Below are positions 27,188 through 35,210 of a stretch of DNA of 64,000 nucleotides, one piece after another. The position numbers and the translations under genes are program-made. How positions within the stretch are numbered: the stretch's first letter is position 1; every line of letters starts with the position of its first letter. Location of the stretch: NCBI RefSeq assembly GCF_904846625.1, contig NZ_CAJHBL010000005.1, positions 1-64,000 on the forward strand, read 5' to 3'. The stretch comes from Psychrobacter sp. JCM 18900. Its GTDB lineage: Bacteria > Pseudomonadota > Gammaproteobacteria > Pseudomonadales > Moraxellaceae. Under the pieces are notes generated by a model. That model searched no databases. It was not told the DNA's origin and saw only the letters and a program-made list of their open reading frames with translations.

Positions 27188-28315
27188 ATGCAAAAAAAAT
27201 TCCAACAAATCAGCATTGCTAGCATTCAATCAACTAATAATAAGCCTGTAAAAGCGCATGTACTTGCCACCAGCGGCATGCTCGCAGCAGCGATGATAAT
27301 GACAGGCTGCAGTCCAACCGAAGCGACGCAAGATGACGCGGCAAATAGTGCCAGTGGCGGGACGCAAGATGTCAATCTACTCAACGTCTCCTATGATGTG
27401 TCTCGAGACTTTTATAAAGACTACAACACCTTATTCAGTACCGACTATCAGAAGACACACCCAAATAGCAAAGTAAATATCAATCAGTCACATGGCGGCT
27501 CTAGTAAGCAGGCACTCTCTGTCGCTAATGGTTTGCAAGCGGATGTGGTGACCTTTAACCAAGAGAGCGACATGAATCTATTGGTGGAAAAAGGCTTAGT
27601 CGCTGCTGACTGGCAGCAAGCACTTCCAAATAATGCCGTGCCGTACACCAGCACCATGGTATTACTGGTTCGCGCTGGTAATCCAAAAAATATCAAAGAC
27701 TGGTCAGATTTGGCCCGTAATGATATCGATGTGGTCATCCCGAACCCGAAAACCAGTGGTACAGCGCGTTATGCCTTCTTGGGTGTTTATGGCTACGGCT
27801 TGCACCAATTTAAAGAAAGCAGTAATGAAAATCCTGTAAAAACCAATGACTTTATCAAGAAGTTGCTGGCAAACGTGGTCACTTATGACAATGGCGCGCG
27901 CGCTGCAACGACCAGCTTTACCCAGCGTGGTCTAGGTGATGTGTTGATCACGACCGAAAACGAAGCACATTTGACTGCACAGCAATTTGCAAAGGGTAAC
28001 GTTGATATCGTATATCCGAGCTATTCGATTACGATTGCCAACCCAGTAGCAGTCGTAACGGCAGTGACTGAAAAATCTGGTAAGACAGAAGCAGCTAATG
28101 CTTATCTCAAAGGCTTATGGGATAAGCCTGCCCAAGAGCTCATGGCAAAAATGTATATGCGTCCAAGTGATGAGCAAATCCTAGCTGCTCACAAAGATAC
28201 TTTGCCTGATATTGAGACGTTTGAACCTGTGGCTGTGTTTGGCTCATGGGTAGAGATTATGGATGCTTTCTTTGTAGATGGCGGCCGTTTTGATCAGCTG
28301 GCAACCACGAAGTAG
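27188..28315 (+). CDS. Sulfate ABC transporter substrate-binding lipoprotein (copy 1)
   Basis: A 375-aa periplasmic sulfate/thiosulfate-binding protein. Residues about 22-41 form a hydrophobic signal ending in a lipobox (MTGC), so it should be lipid-anchored, unlike E. coli Sbp. Family motifs: LLNVSYDVSRDFYKDYN, QSHGGSSKQALSVANGLQADVVTFNQ, NPKTSGTARYAFLGVYGYG, ARAATTSFTQRGLGDVLITTENEA. The next gene is a close tandem paralogue. The long 20-residue stretch before the hydrophobic core suggests that the real start could lie slightly downstream. Confidence 0.93.
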   Translation: MQKKFQQISIASIQSTNNKPVKAHVLATSGMLAAAMIMTGCSPTEATQDDAANSASGGTQDVNLLNVSYDVSRDFYKDYNTLFSTDYQKTHPNSKVNINQSHGGSSKQALSVANGLQADVVTFNQESDMNLLVEKGLVAADWQQALPNNAVPYTSTMVLLVRAGNPKNIKDWSDLARNDIDVVIPNPKTSGTARYAFLGVYGYGLHQFKESSNENPVKTNDFIKKLLANVVTYDNGARAATTSFTQRGLGDVLITTENEAHLTAQQFAKGNVDIVYPSYSITIANPVAVVTAVTEKSGKTEAANAYLKGLWDKPAQELMAKMYMRPSDEQILAAHKDTLPDIETFEPVAVFGSWVEIMDAFFVDGGRFDQLATTK

Positions 28316-28583
28316 TCGTTAATTCTTGATTTATAAAACTATCTATCTTAGCTGCTTTCAGTAAAACGCGGACAAGATAGATAGGGCGCATGCCAGTATT
28401 AAAACCATCAATAAACAAACAGTCAGTTATACATATAGATTCTTTTAACAACTTATTGATATATCTGGCTTTGTTTACTGGTTATTCCCTTTTGGCAATA
28501 ACATACGCATATTCATCATTAAACATAATAAGATGGCGCTGTTAGCATACTTGCATTACACAACAGACATCTTTGAGGTATTT

Positions 28584-29675
28584 ATGACAGACGTAGCTCG
28601 TTATCAACAAAAAAGTAAAACTCTTAGTGCCTTGAGTATTGCTGGCGTTGCTTTGACATTGGGTCTAGCTGGCTGTAGCAACAGTGAGACTACTGAAGCC
28701 GCAGCTGATGGTTCAGCGACGACAGAAGGGAAAAATATCGAGCTACTTAATGTCTCATACGATGTGGCACGTGATTTCTATAAAGATTACAACCCATTGT
28801 TTGTTGAGCACTATAAAGCTGAAAATCCAGACAGCAATATCCTAATCAAGCAGTCACATGGCGGCTCAAGTAAGCAAGCACTGTCTGTTGCCAACGGTCT
28901 ACAAGCAGATGTTGCCACCATGAACCAAGGCTCTGATATTGAGCTGCTTGAGAAAAAAGGCTTGGTTGAGTCAGATTGGGAAAGTAAATTCCCAGACAAC
29001 GCAGTGCCGTTTACCAGTACGATCGTATTTTTGGTACGTAAAGACAATCCAAAAAATATCAAAGACTGGGAAGACTTGACCAAAGACGGTGTTGAAATTG
29101 TCATGGCCAATCCAAAGGTGACGGGTAACGGTCGTTATGCATTCTTGGGTGCATACGGTTATGGTCTACATGCTTTTAATCAAGATGAAACAAAAGCTAA
29201 AGGCTACGTAAAAGACATGCTAAAAAATGTCAAAGTCTATGAAAACGGCGGACGTGCCGCGACAACGACTTTCGTACAGCGCGGTATTGGTGATGTATTG
29301 GTCACGTTTGAAAACGAAGCCAACCTTGCAGCGACTGATTTTGGCGCAGGTCAAGTAGACATTGTTTATCCAAAATACTCGATTAAGTCAGAAAGCCCTG
29401 TGGCAGTTGTGAAGACGGTAACAGATAAAAAAGGCACTACAGACGCTGCCAAAGCATATCTTGATTACTTATGGAGTGAGTCTGCTCAGCAGCTAGCGGC
29501 CAATCTATATCTACGTCCTAGCGTTAAGAGCGTGCTTGACAAAAACGGTGACAAATTACCGCCTGTTGAGACTTTCCGCCCGAACGATGCCTTTGGCACG
29601 TGGGATGAGATCATGAGCACTTACTTCAGTGATGGTGGTGTATTTGACCAATTGGCAATTAACGCGCCTCAGTAA
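28584..29675 (+). CDS. Sulfate ABC transporter substrate-binding lipoprotein (copy 2)
   Basis: A 363-aa paralogue of the preceding gene with a signal peptide and lipobox LAGC. It keeps LLNVSYDVARDFYKDYN, QSHGGSSKQALSVANGLQADVATMNQ, NPKVTGNGRYAFLGAYGYG and GRAATTTFVQRGIGDVLVTFENEA. Ligand-loop motifs are nearly identical to copy 1 while surface parts differ, so both should bind sulfate or thiosulfate. The ATG at 28584 is chosen over 28533 because of a gagg site and a normal signal length. It lies 268 bp after copy 1 and 223 bp before cysT, so each gene may have its own promoter. Confidence 0.93.
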   Translation: MTDVARYQQKSKTLSALSIAGVALTLGLAGCSNSETTEAAADGSATTEGKNIELLNVSYDVARDFYKDYNPLFVEHYKAENPDSNILIKQSHGGSSKQALSVANGLQADVATMNQGSDIELLEKKGLVESDWESKFPDNAVPFTSTIVFLVRKDNPKNIKDWEDLTKDGVEIVMANPKVTGNGRYAFLGAYGYGLHAFNQDETKAKGYVKDMLKNVKVYENGGRAATTTFVQRGIGDVLVTFENEANLAATDFGAGQVDIVYPKYSIKSESPVAVVKTVTDKKGTTDAAKAYLDYLWSESAQQLAANLYLRPSVKSVLDKNGDKLPPVETFRPNDAFGTWDEIMSTYFSDGGVFDQLAINAPQ

Positions 29676-29763
29676 TCACTTGCTGAGTAGTTAGAGCAGC
29701 TACTGCGCTAACCACTGAAACGAATTAACTCAGTTAATCGTACAGTCAGTCATGAAGCACCCC

Positions 29764-29798
29764 ATAAAGGACATGGTCGTACGCACTATGTCCTTTAT
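29764..29798 (+). other. Stem-loop between substrate-binding gene 2 and cysT
   Basis: Perfect 11-bp stem (29764-29774 / 29788-29798) with a 13-nt loop but no T run after it. It may lower read-through into cysT or protect the upstream mRNA; this is inference. Confidence 0.55.
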
Positions 29799-29898
29799 AT
29801 CATAAGCCGACCAATAATAATTTTGATAACAATGGTAATAATGGTCTTACAGTGAGCACCCTCGCTAAGTACCATCAGTTAGGCAATAGGACATCACT

Positions 29899-30783
29899 AT
29901 GAGTGCAACATCTTCTTCTGCCAGTAAGCCCGGCAATAAAAAAGGTTGGCTGACCCGTTTGCGTCAGCGCAATGTGCTACCCGGGTTCGGTCTGAGCATG
30001 GGTATTACTGTCTTTAGCTTGTCGTTATTGGTGGTGCTACCGTTTGCCATGATGGCCTATACCACGACGCAGATGGGTTGGACTGGCTTTTGGGAAACCA
30101 TTACTCAGCCACAAGTCACTGCCGCTATCAAGCTGAGCTTATGGATGTCGTTTTTGGCGATGCTGACCAATATGGTATTTGGCACATTGGTCGCATGGGT
30201 ACTTGTCCGCTATGAGTTTTGGGGTAAGTCACTGATTAATGCTTTGGTTGATTTACCATTTGCACTACCAACGGCCGTTACAGGTATCTCGCTTGCCACT
30301 TTATATGCGCCTAATGGCTTGATCGGTCAATGGTTTGCCAAGTTCGATATTCAAGTTGCCTTTACGCCAATAGGTATTTGGCTAGCACTGGTTGTGGTGA
30401 GCTTCCCCTTTATTGTCCGCGCGGTGCAGCCCGTACTTGCTGAACTATCAGTTGAATTTGAAGAAGCTGCTGCAGTATTGGGCGCCAATCGTTTGACAAC
30501 TTTTCGTAAAGTGATTTTGCCGGAGTTATTGCCAGCCTTGCTGATGGGTGCAGGTATGATGTTTGCTCGTGCCACTGGTGAGTATGGCTCAGTTATCTTT
30601 ATCGCGGGCAATATTCCGATGCAGTCTGAGATTTTGCCGCTGATTATTATCAGTAAGCTTGAGCAATTTGATATTCAAGGTGCTTCTGCGGTTGCACTAT
30701 TTATGCTACTCATATCATTTGTCATTTTGTTGACCATTAATATCATGCAGTGGAAACTGTCGCGCCGTGTAGGAGCTCGCTAA
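29899..30783 (+). CDS. cysT: Sulfate ABC transporter permease CysT
   Basis: A 294-aa inner-membrane permease with about six hydrophobic segments. The substrate-transport loop is seen at VEFEEAAAVLGANRLTTFRKVILPELLPALLMGAG (EAA motif for ATPase docking). VDLPFALPTAVTGISLATLY is typical of CysT/CysU. One base separates it from cysW, so the two are cotranslated or at least cotranscribed. It partners with CysW and CysA. Confidence 0.94.
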   Translation: MSATSSSASKPGNKKGWLTRLRQRNVLPGFGLSMGITVFSLSLLVVLPFAMMAYTTTQMGWTGFWETITQPQVTAAIKLSLWMSFLAMLTNMVFGTLVAWVLVRYEFWGKSLINALVDLPFALPTAVTGISLATLYAPNGLIGQWFAKFDIQVAFTPIGIWLALVVVSFPFIVRAVQPVLAELSVEFEEAAAVLGANRLTTFRKVILPELLPALLMGAGMMFARATGEYGSVIFIAGNIPMQSEILPLIIISKLEQFDIQGASAVALFMLLISFVILLTINIMQWKLSRRVGAR

Positions 30784-30784
30784 T

Positions 30785-31735
30785 ATGCAAATATCTAATA
30801 GCTACGACTACCAAAGCAACGCCGCGACCAAAGATACCCCATGGATACGTCGTACCTTTATTGCCATTGCAGTGTTATTCATGATTGTTATGTTGGTCAT
30901 TCCATTACTAGCTGTGTTTTATGAAGCCTTTAAAAATGGTTGGCAGTTGTATATTGCTTCATTAGTAGACCCTGAAGCTTTGCAAGCCATCAAGCTGACG
31001 CTCATTACAGCAGGCATTGTCTTACCGATTAATATGGTAATGGGCATCGCAATTGCATGGCTGGTCACGCGTTACCAGTTTAAAGGTAAGCAGCTGGTCA
31101 CCACGTTGCTAGATTTGCCATTTTCGGTATCACCAGTGGTTGCAGGTTTGATGTTTGTACTGCTGTTTGGACTGAACTCTACTATCGGCGGCTGGCTTGA
31201 GAGTATGGGTTTTCAGGTCATATATGCAGTGCCTGGTATCATTTTGGCAACGTTATTTGTGACCTTTCCTTTTGTTGCACGTGAGCTGATCCCATTGATG
31301 CAGACTCAAGGCGACTCTGAAGAGCAGGCAGCGCTAACATTAGGCGCGACTGGTTGGCAGACTTTTTGGCATGTGACACTGCCTAACATCAAATGGGCGC
31401 TGCTATATGGTTTGATTTTGACCAATGCCCGTGCGATGGGTGAGTTTGGTGCGGTCAGCGTGGTATCTGGCCACATTCGCGGCGAGACCAACACCATGCC
31501 GCTATTGGTTGAGATTGCCTATAACGATTATAACTTTACCGCTGCATTTGCTTTATCGAGCATATTGGCTGCATTGGCCTTAGTGACGCTACTGATTCAG
31601 CAAGTCATGACCAAGATACAAGAGCGTAAATTTGCCAAGTCTGAGCGGCTCGCTAGTGCACCTGAACTGCCAGTGAGTGCTAACGCAACTGCCGTCACTA
31701 AATCGACGAGTGCGGACAGTACTGGCAAGGTATAG
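30785..31735 (+). CDS. cysW: Sulfate ABC transporter permease CysW
   Basis: A 316-aa second permease subunit. It has about six hydrophobic segments, DLPFSVSPVVAGLMFVLLFG (CysW type) and the EAA-loop DSEEQAALTLGATGWQTFWHVTLPNIKWALLYG. The C-terminal 35 residues are a Ser/Thr/Ala-rich hydrophilic tail. It starts 1 nt after the cysT stop. Confidence 0.94.
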   Translation: MQISNSYDYQSNAATKDTPWIRRTFIAIAVLFMIVMLVIPLLAVFYEAFKNGWQLYIASLVDPEALQAIKLTLITAGIVLPINMVMGIAIAWLVTRYQFKGKQLVTTLLDLPFSVSPVVAGLMFVLLFGLNSTIGGWLESMGFQVIYAVPGIILATLFVTFPFVARELIPLMQTQGDSEEQAALTLGATGWQTFWHVTLPNIKWALLYGLILTNARAMGEFGAVSVVSGHIRGETNTMPLLVEIAYNDYNFTAAFALSSILAALALVTLLIQQVMTKIQERKFAKSERLASAPELPVSANATAVTKSTSADSTGKV

Positions 31736-31831
31736 CTGCCATTATCTGATAAATGATGTTAATACTATTGATGCAGTCGCTACTCAGCTACTTGCCACGA
31801 TACGACAAAAGATATAATAAGAGATACGATT

Positions 31832-32554
31832 ATGAGCATTGAGATTCGCAACGTTAATAAAAAATTCGGCAATTTTACCGCTTTAGATAATATCAATATC
31901 ACGGTGCCGACTGGCAAATTGACGACGTTACTAGGTCCATCAGGCTGCGGTAAGACTACCTTGCTACGTATTATCGCGGGTCTGGAATATGCTGACTCTG
32001 GACAGGTATTGTTCGATGAGCTGGATGTGACCAATACTCCAGTCCAAAAACGCCATATTGGCTTTATGTTTCAGCATTATGCACTGTTTCGTCATAAGAA
32101 CATCGCGGATAATGTGGCGTTTGGATTGACCTTGTTACCAAAAAACGAGCGTCCGAGCAAAGCTGATATCAATAAGCGCGTGGCAGAGCTCTTAGACCTC
32201 GTACAGCTACCACAAGTTGCCAATGCTTATCCACATCAGCTATCAGGTGGTCAGCGCCAGCGCATAGCGCTAGCACGTGCACTAGCTGTCAAACCAAAAC
32301 TACTGCTGCTAGATGAGCCGTTTGGTGCACTAGATGCCAAAGTCCGTAAAGAGCTGCGCACATGGCTAAAAAACATCCACCACGAGCTAGGTATCACCAG
32401 TATCATGGTGACGCACGATCAAGAAGAAGCACGTGCGGTATCAGATGAGATCGTCGTGATGAATCAGGGCCGAGTAGAGCAGGTGGGCACGTCAGAGGAG
32501 CTGATACACCAGCCAGCCAACGCCTTTATCAGCGATTTCTTAGATCTTGTATAA
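31832..32554 (+). CDS. cysA: Sulfate ABC transporter ATP-binding protein CysA, short form
   Basis: A 240-aa ABC ATPase. Walker A G35-PSGCGKT-T43, Q-loop [21 protein letters not shown], signature [16 protein letters not shown], Walker [21 protein letters not shown] and switch His in [10 protein letters not shown] are all intact. It stops at FISDFLDLV, where E. coli CysA (365 aa) continues into a C-terminal TOBE-like regulatory domain, so that domain is missing. I see no continuation in the 47 bp before the terminator. It is 96 bp after cysW and closes the transport operon. Confidence 0.92.
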   Translation: MSIEIRNVNKKFGNFTALDNINITVPTGKLTTLLGPSGCGKTTLLRIIAGLEYADSGQVLFDELDVTNTPVQKRHIGFMFQHYALFRHKNIADNVAFGLTLLPKNERPSKADINKRVAELLDLVQLPQVANAYPHQLSGGQRQRIALARALAVKPKLLLLDEPFGALDAKVRKELRTWLKNIHHELGITSIMVTHDQEEARAVSDEIVVMNQGRVEQVGTSEELIHQPANAFISDFLDLV

Positions 32555-32600
32555 TTATTTGACCTAGCGCAATTTAGGTCGAATTATCAATAGTTGAGCA

Positions 32601-32630
32601 AAAAAAGACCTACGAAAGTAGGTCTTTTTT
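32601..32630 (+). terminator. Terminator of the sulfate transport operon
   Basis: Perfect 13-bp stem 32601-32613 / 32618-32630 with a GAAA tetraloop and T-rich 3' arm. Confidence 0.93.
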
Positions 32631-32718
32631 GGTCTGGAGCATTGCCGCAGATTCATTGTCTCAAGCGCTTTTTACAAAGCGCAGTCAAATAGCTAAAAAT
32701 CTAAGCGGACAACAGTAT

Positions 32719-33048
32719 CTAAGCAAGATCCGATACATCTCTACTAGTTCCTCTAGGAGTTATTTGCTCGTAGGTGATGTCTAAGATATCTTGACACCAA
32801 TCTGGTAAATCATCAGCGACCTCATACCACATCCAAGTACCATCACGCACACAGCTCAAAATACCCAATTTTTTCAAATGGTTTAGGTGGCGTGATATCG
32901 TTGGTTGCGGCTGGTCAAGCATATCTACCAAATCACCCACGCAACGTGCTTCTTTTTTAAAAAGAATTTGAAATATTTTTAGACGTGTCGGATCAGATAG
33001 GACTTTGAATAAATCGATAGGTCGTATCGTAAAGTTATTATCAGACAT
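32719..33048 (-). CDS. ArsR-family winged-helix regulator
   Basis: A 109-aa ArsR/SmtB-type repressor. LFKVLSDPTRLKIFQILFKKEARCVGDLVDMLDQPQPTISRHLNHLKKLGIL gives the family helix-turn-helix. The metal site of classical ArsR (ELCVCDL) is changed to EARCVGDL, leaving one cysteine (C36), so classical arsenite sensing is doubtful. Other cysteines lie in the dimerisation part (SCVRDG, DWCQDIL). No arsenic or metal-efflux genes are adjacent. It is divergent from the iron-storage genes. Confidence 0.9.
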   Translation of the reverse strand: MSDNNFTIRPIDLFKVLSDPTRLKIFQILFKKEARCVGDLVDMLDQPQPTISRHLNHLKKLGILSCVRDGTWMWYEVADDLPDWCQDILDITYEQITPRGTSRDVSDLA

Positions 33049-33263
33049 AGGAGAATTCCAATGGGCTTCGTTAATAGGGATTCAATATAACAGCAGTTAC
33101 CTACAAAATCGATTAAAAAATAAGCAAATTTACAGTTCATCGTCAATTCACTACCTTTGACAATATTCGGTTACACGCACACTTATATCCACTTACATAA
33201 ATGAACTGCCTGTAATACAAGGATACTGTCTCGACGAATAAATATATCGAATGTGATTGAAAA

Positions 33264-33278
33264 TGATAATAATTATCG
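33264..33278. promoter_or_regulatory. Fur box upstream of bfd
   Basis: tgataataattatcg matches the 7-1-7 Fur consensus TGATAATnATTATCA except for the last base. It lies about 160 bp before the bfd start and about 215 bp before the divergent ArsR gene. Fur control fits an iron-storage cluster and is inferred. Confidence 0.7.
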
Positions 33279-33437
33279 TTATTATACTGCAAGCGATAAA
33301 CGTGATTTCAACGACTAATTTTTAATTGCTAGAAAACAGTAAATTATCCGTTTATCAATGACACTTATCACAAAAGTTTTTTATACAAGTGTCGTATGCC
33401 GTCATTATCGAATAGTGGTATTCCGAGGAGCCAATCC

Positions 33438-33629
33438 ATGTACGTATGTATCTGCAACAACGTAAAAGAAAAGCAAATCAAAGCAGCTATTGCTGCAGGT
33501 GTTGATACGCTCGATGGTCTAAAAGATACGCTCGATGTAGCAACGTGCTGTGGCTGCTGTGAGCCGATGGTCAATGACTATCTAGACGAACACCATGCAA
33601 AACTTGATGATTTAGCGTACGCCGTTTAA
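33438..33629 (+). CDS. bfd: Bacterioferritin-associated ferredoxin
   Basis: A 63-aa [2Fe-2S] protein that reduces bacterioferritin to release stored iron. Cysteine pattern C4-x-C6 and C37-C-G-C-C41, with the pair C38-x2-C41 matching the family. The fold segment MYVCICNNVKEKQIKAAI is diagnostic. The ATG at 33438 has a gagga site 8 nt away and gives the normal length; the longer frame from 33396 is rejected. It lies upstream of two bacterioferritin genes and downstream of a Fur box. Confidence 0.93.
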   Translation: MYVCICNNVKEKQIKAAIAAGVDTLDGLKDTLDVATCCGCCEPMVNDYLDEHHAKLDDLAYAV

Positions 33630-33993
33630 ATATTATCAACCATATAACTTATAATATAATACGATAAAATATATTCAATATTCTGCATCTAACTTTATTT
33701 ATTATACATAAGGGATAGGGTGCAAGCGTCCATATAACCTCACTCAAACGCCGGCATGTTACATAACACATATCAATACTAGTTGTAGCTAATTATGATT
33801 CTCAATTAGCATCTTATTCTTAGTTCATAACGTTACACCCTATACTGCGCCTGTATGCTACTATATTTACCTAAGATTAGAAGCCATTTTATTGATTTTG
33901 ATTTTTACTGATCAGTTTGCCAATTATGCTATCCTTATATAATAAATTGTGGATGTATGGTGATCGGTAAAAATAAATAGGGGAGTACGCGTT
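33630..33993. other. Intergenic region between bfd and bacterioferritin genes
   Basis: 364 bp, strongly AT-rich, no gene seen. It probably holds the bacterioferritin promoter. A weak Fur-like site at 33791-33810 is listed separately. No clear bfd terminator was found. Confidence 0.5.
33791..33810. promoter_or_regulatory. Weak Fur-like site before bacterioferritin
   Basis: aattatgattctcaattagc has the gattctca core and imperfect symmetry seen in many Fur sites. It lies about 185 bp before the first bacterioferritin gene. This is a weak match. Confidence 0.3.
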
Positions 33994-34482
33994 ATGATAG
34001 GTAGCCAGAAAGTCATTGATTATTTGAATTTCTTACTAGGTGGTGAGCTTGCCGCTCGTGACCAATATTTTATTCATTCAGAGATGTACGCTGAGTGGCA
34101 CTATGGCAAGTTATACGACCGTATCCATCATGAAATGGAAGACGAAACGCTACACGCGCAAAATATCATTCGCCGTATCTTGATGTTGAGTGGCACGCCA
34201 AAGATGTCGGTCGACGCTATCCATATCGGTGCGACTGTCCCTGAGATGTTGCAGTTTGACCTAGATTTAGAGTACCAAGTACAAAAGCATCTAAAAGAAG
34301 GCATCGCACTTTGCGAAGCAGAGCATGACTATGTCACGCGTGAGATGTTGGTCGAGCAGTTGAAAGATACCGAAGAAGATCATGCGCATTGGCTTGAGCA
34401 GCAGCTCCGTCTCATCGACATGATTGGTCTACCGAATTACCTACAAAGCCAAATGGCTGAAGTCACTCCTAATATTGTCTGA
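33994..34482 (+). CDS. Bacterioferritin subunit with ferroxidase centre but no haem Met52
   Basis: A 162-aa bacterioferritin. The ferroxidase ligands are intact: E18, Y25, E51, H54, the Glu in DLDLEYQ (E93) and the E-x2-H of TEEDHAHW. Residue 52, the haem-ligating Met of E. coli Bfr, is Thr. It should therefore oxidise and load iron but not bind haem by itself. The next gene has the opposite pattern, so the two probably form a mixed 24-mer, as described for Pseudomonas putida alpha/beta bacterioferritin. A ggggag site precedes the ATG. Confidence 0.92.
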   Translation: MIGSQKVIDYLNFLLGGELAARDQYFIHSEMYAEWHYGKLYDRIHHEMEDETLHAQNIIRRILMLSGTPKMSVDAIHIGATVPEMLQFDLDLEYQVQKHLKEGIALCEAEHDYVTREMLVEQLKDTEEDHAHWLEQQLRLIDMIGLPNYLQSQMAEVTPNIV

Positions 34483-34550
34483 TATCATCCTACATATAAG
34501 TAGCATTCACAGTATTTAGCATAAATAACAGAGATTAAGGGAGAAAGGTA

Positions 34551-35030
34551 ATGACAGGGGATAAAGAAGTTATTCGCGCGTTAAACAAAGTACTTGGGCA
34601 GTCATTGATTGCCATCAACCAGTATTTTTTGCATGCACGTATTGCACGTCATTGGGGTCTAGAGGCGCTTAATGACTCATTATATAAGCAATCTATTGCT
34701 GAGATGAAATGGTCAGACGACCTAATCGCTCGTATTTTATTGCTAGGCGGTTTGCCAAACTTGCAGGAACTGGGCAAGGTATTGGTCGGTGAAGATGTAC
34801 CAGAAATCATTGAGTGCAACCTACGCCTTGAGAGACAAAAGTTCGATATTATTACCGATGCCGTTACCTTATGTGAGACAAAGTCTGACTATGTCTCTCG
34901 CCAGCTATTAGTTAAGCTAAAAGATGGCAATGAAGAGTATGAAGACTGGTTAGAGACGCAGCAGGACTTGATAGAAAGTATTGGTGTAGAGCGCTACATC
35001 CAATCGCAAATGAGTGATGATGACGCATAA
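34551..35030 (+). CDS. Bacterioferritin subunit with haem Met52 but degenerate ferroxidase centre
   Basis: A 159-aa bacterioferritin paralogue. It keeps E51 and M52 (haem ligand) but has S18 for E18, W54 for H54, and NEEY where the E-x2-H motif should be, so the di-iron site is broken. N-terminal MTGDKEVIRALNKVLGQSLIAINQYFLHARI is typical. It should supply haem and the contact site for Bfd, while the neighbouring subunit supplies catalysis. It starts 68 bp after the first subunit with a gggagaaagg site. Confidence 0.92.
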   Translation: MTGDKEVIRALNKVLGQSLIAINQYFLHARIARHWGLEALNDSLYKQSIAEMKWSDDLIARILLLGGLPNLQELGKVLVGEDVPEIIECNLRLERQKFDIITDAVTLCETKSDYVSRQLLVKLKDGNEEYEDWLETQQDLIESIGVERYIQSQMSDDDA

Positions 35031-35053
35031 TATTTGTTGATGTAAGTCGTTAT

Positions 35054-35102
35054 AAAAAAAGCCAGTATGAGATTGATAATTCAATCGCATACTGGCTTTT
35101 TT
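35054..35102 (+). terminator. Terminator of the bacterioferritin genes
   Basis: Long stem of about 20 bp with one mismatch around a taat loop (aaaaaagccagtatg.. / ..catactggctttttt), followed by T residues. Confidence 0.92.
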
Positions 35103-35185
35103 CTGTCTATAGATAAGCTGTTTTTAACATTTCGACTATACAGAATAGAGATGTGTCGTACGTTAAATCTCACTTAATAGAAAGC

Positions 35186-35210
35186 TTGTCTTGATTGAAG
35201 ACACGCCCTA
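35186..35210 (+). repeat. Solo MITE end overlapping the MFS gene stop codon
   Basis: cttgattgaagacacgcccta is close to the reverse complement of the left end of the element at 45975-46148. Read on the minus strand, its terminal TAG is the stop codon of the MFS gene. No second end is seen nearby. Confidence 0.55.

Noticed and set aside
29764..29798. Intrinsic terminator before cysT
   Set aside because: The stem is good but there is no T run, so it is listed only as a stem-loop.
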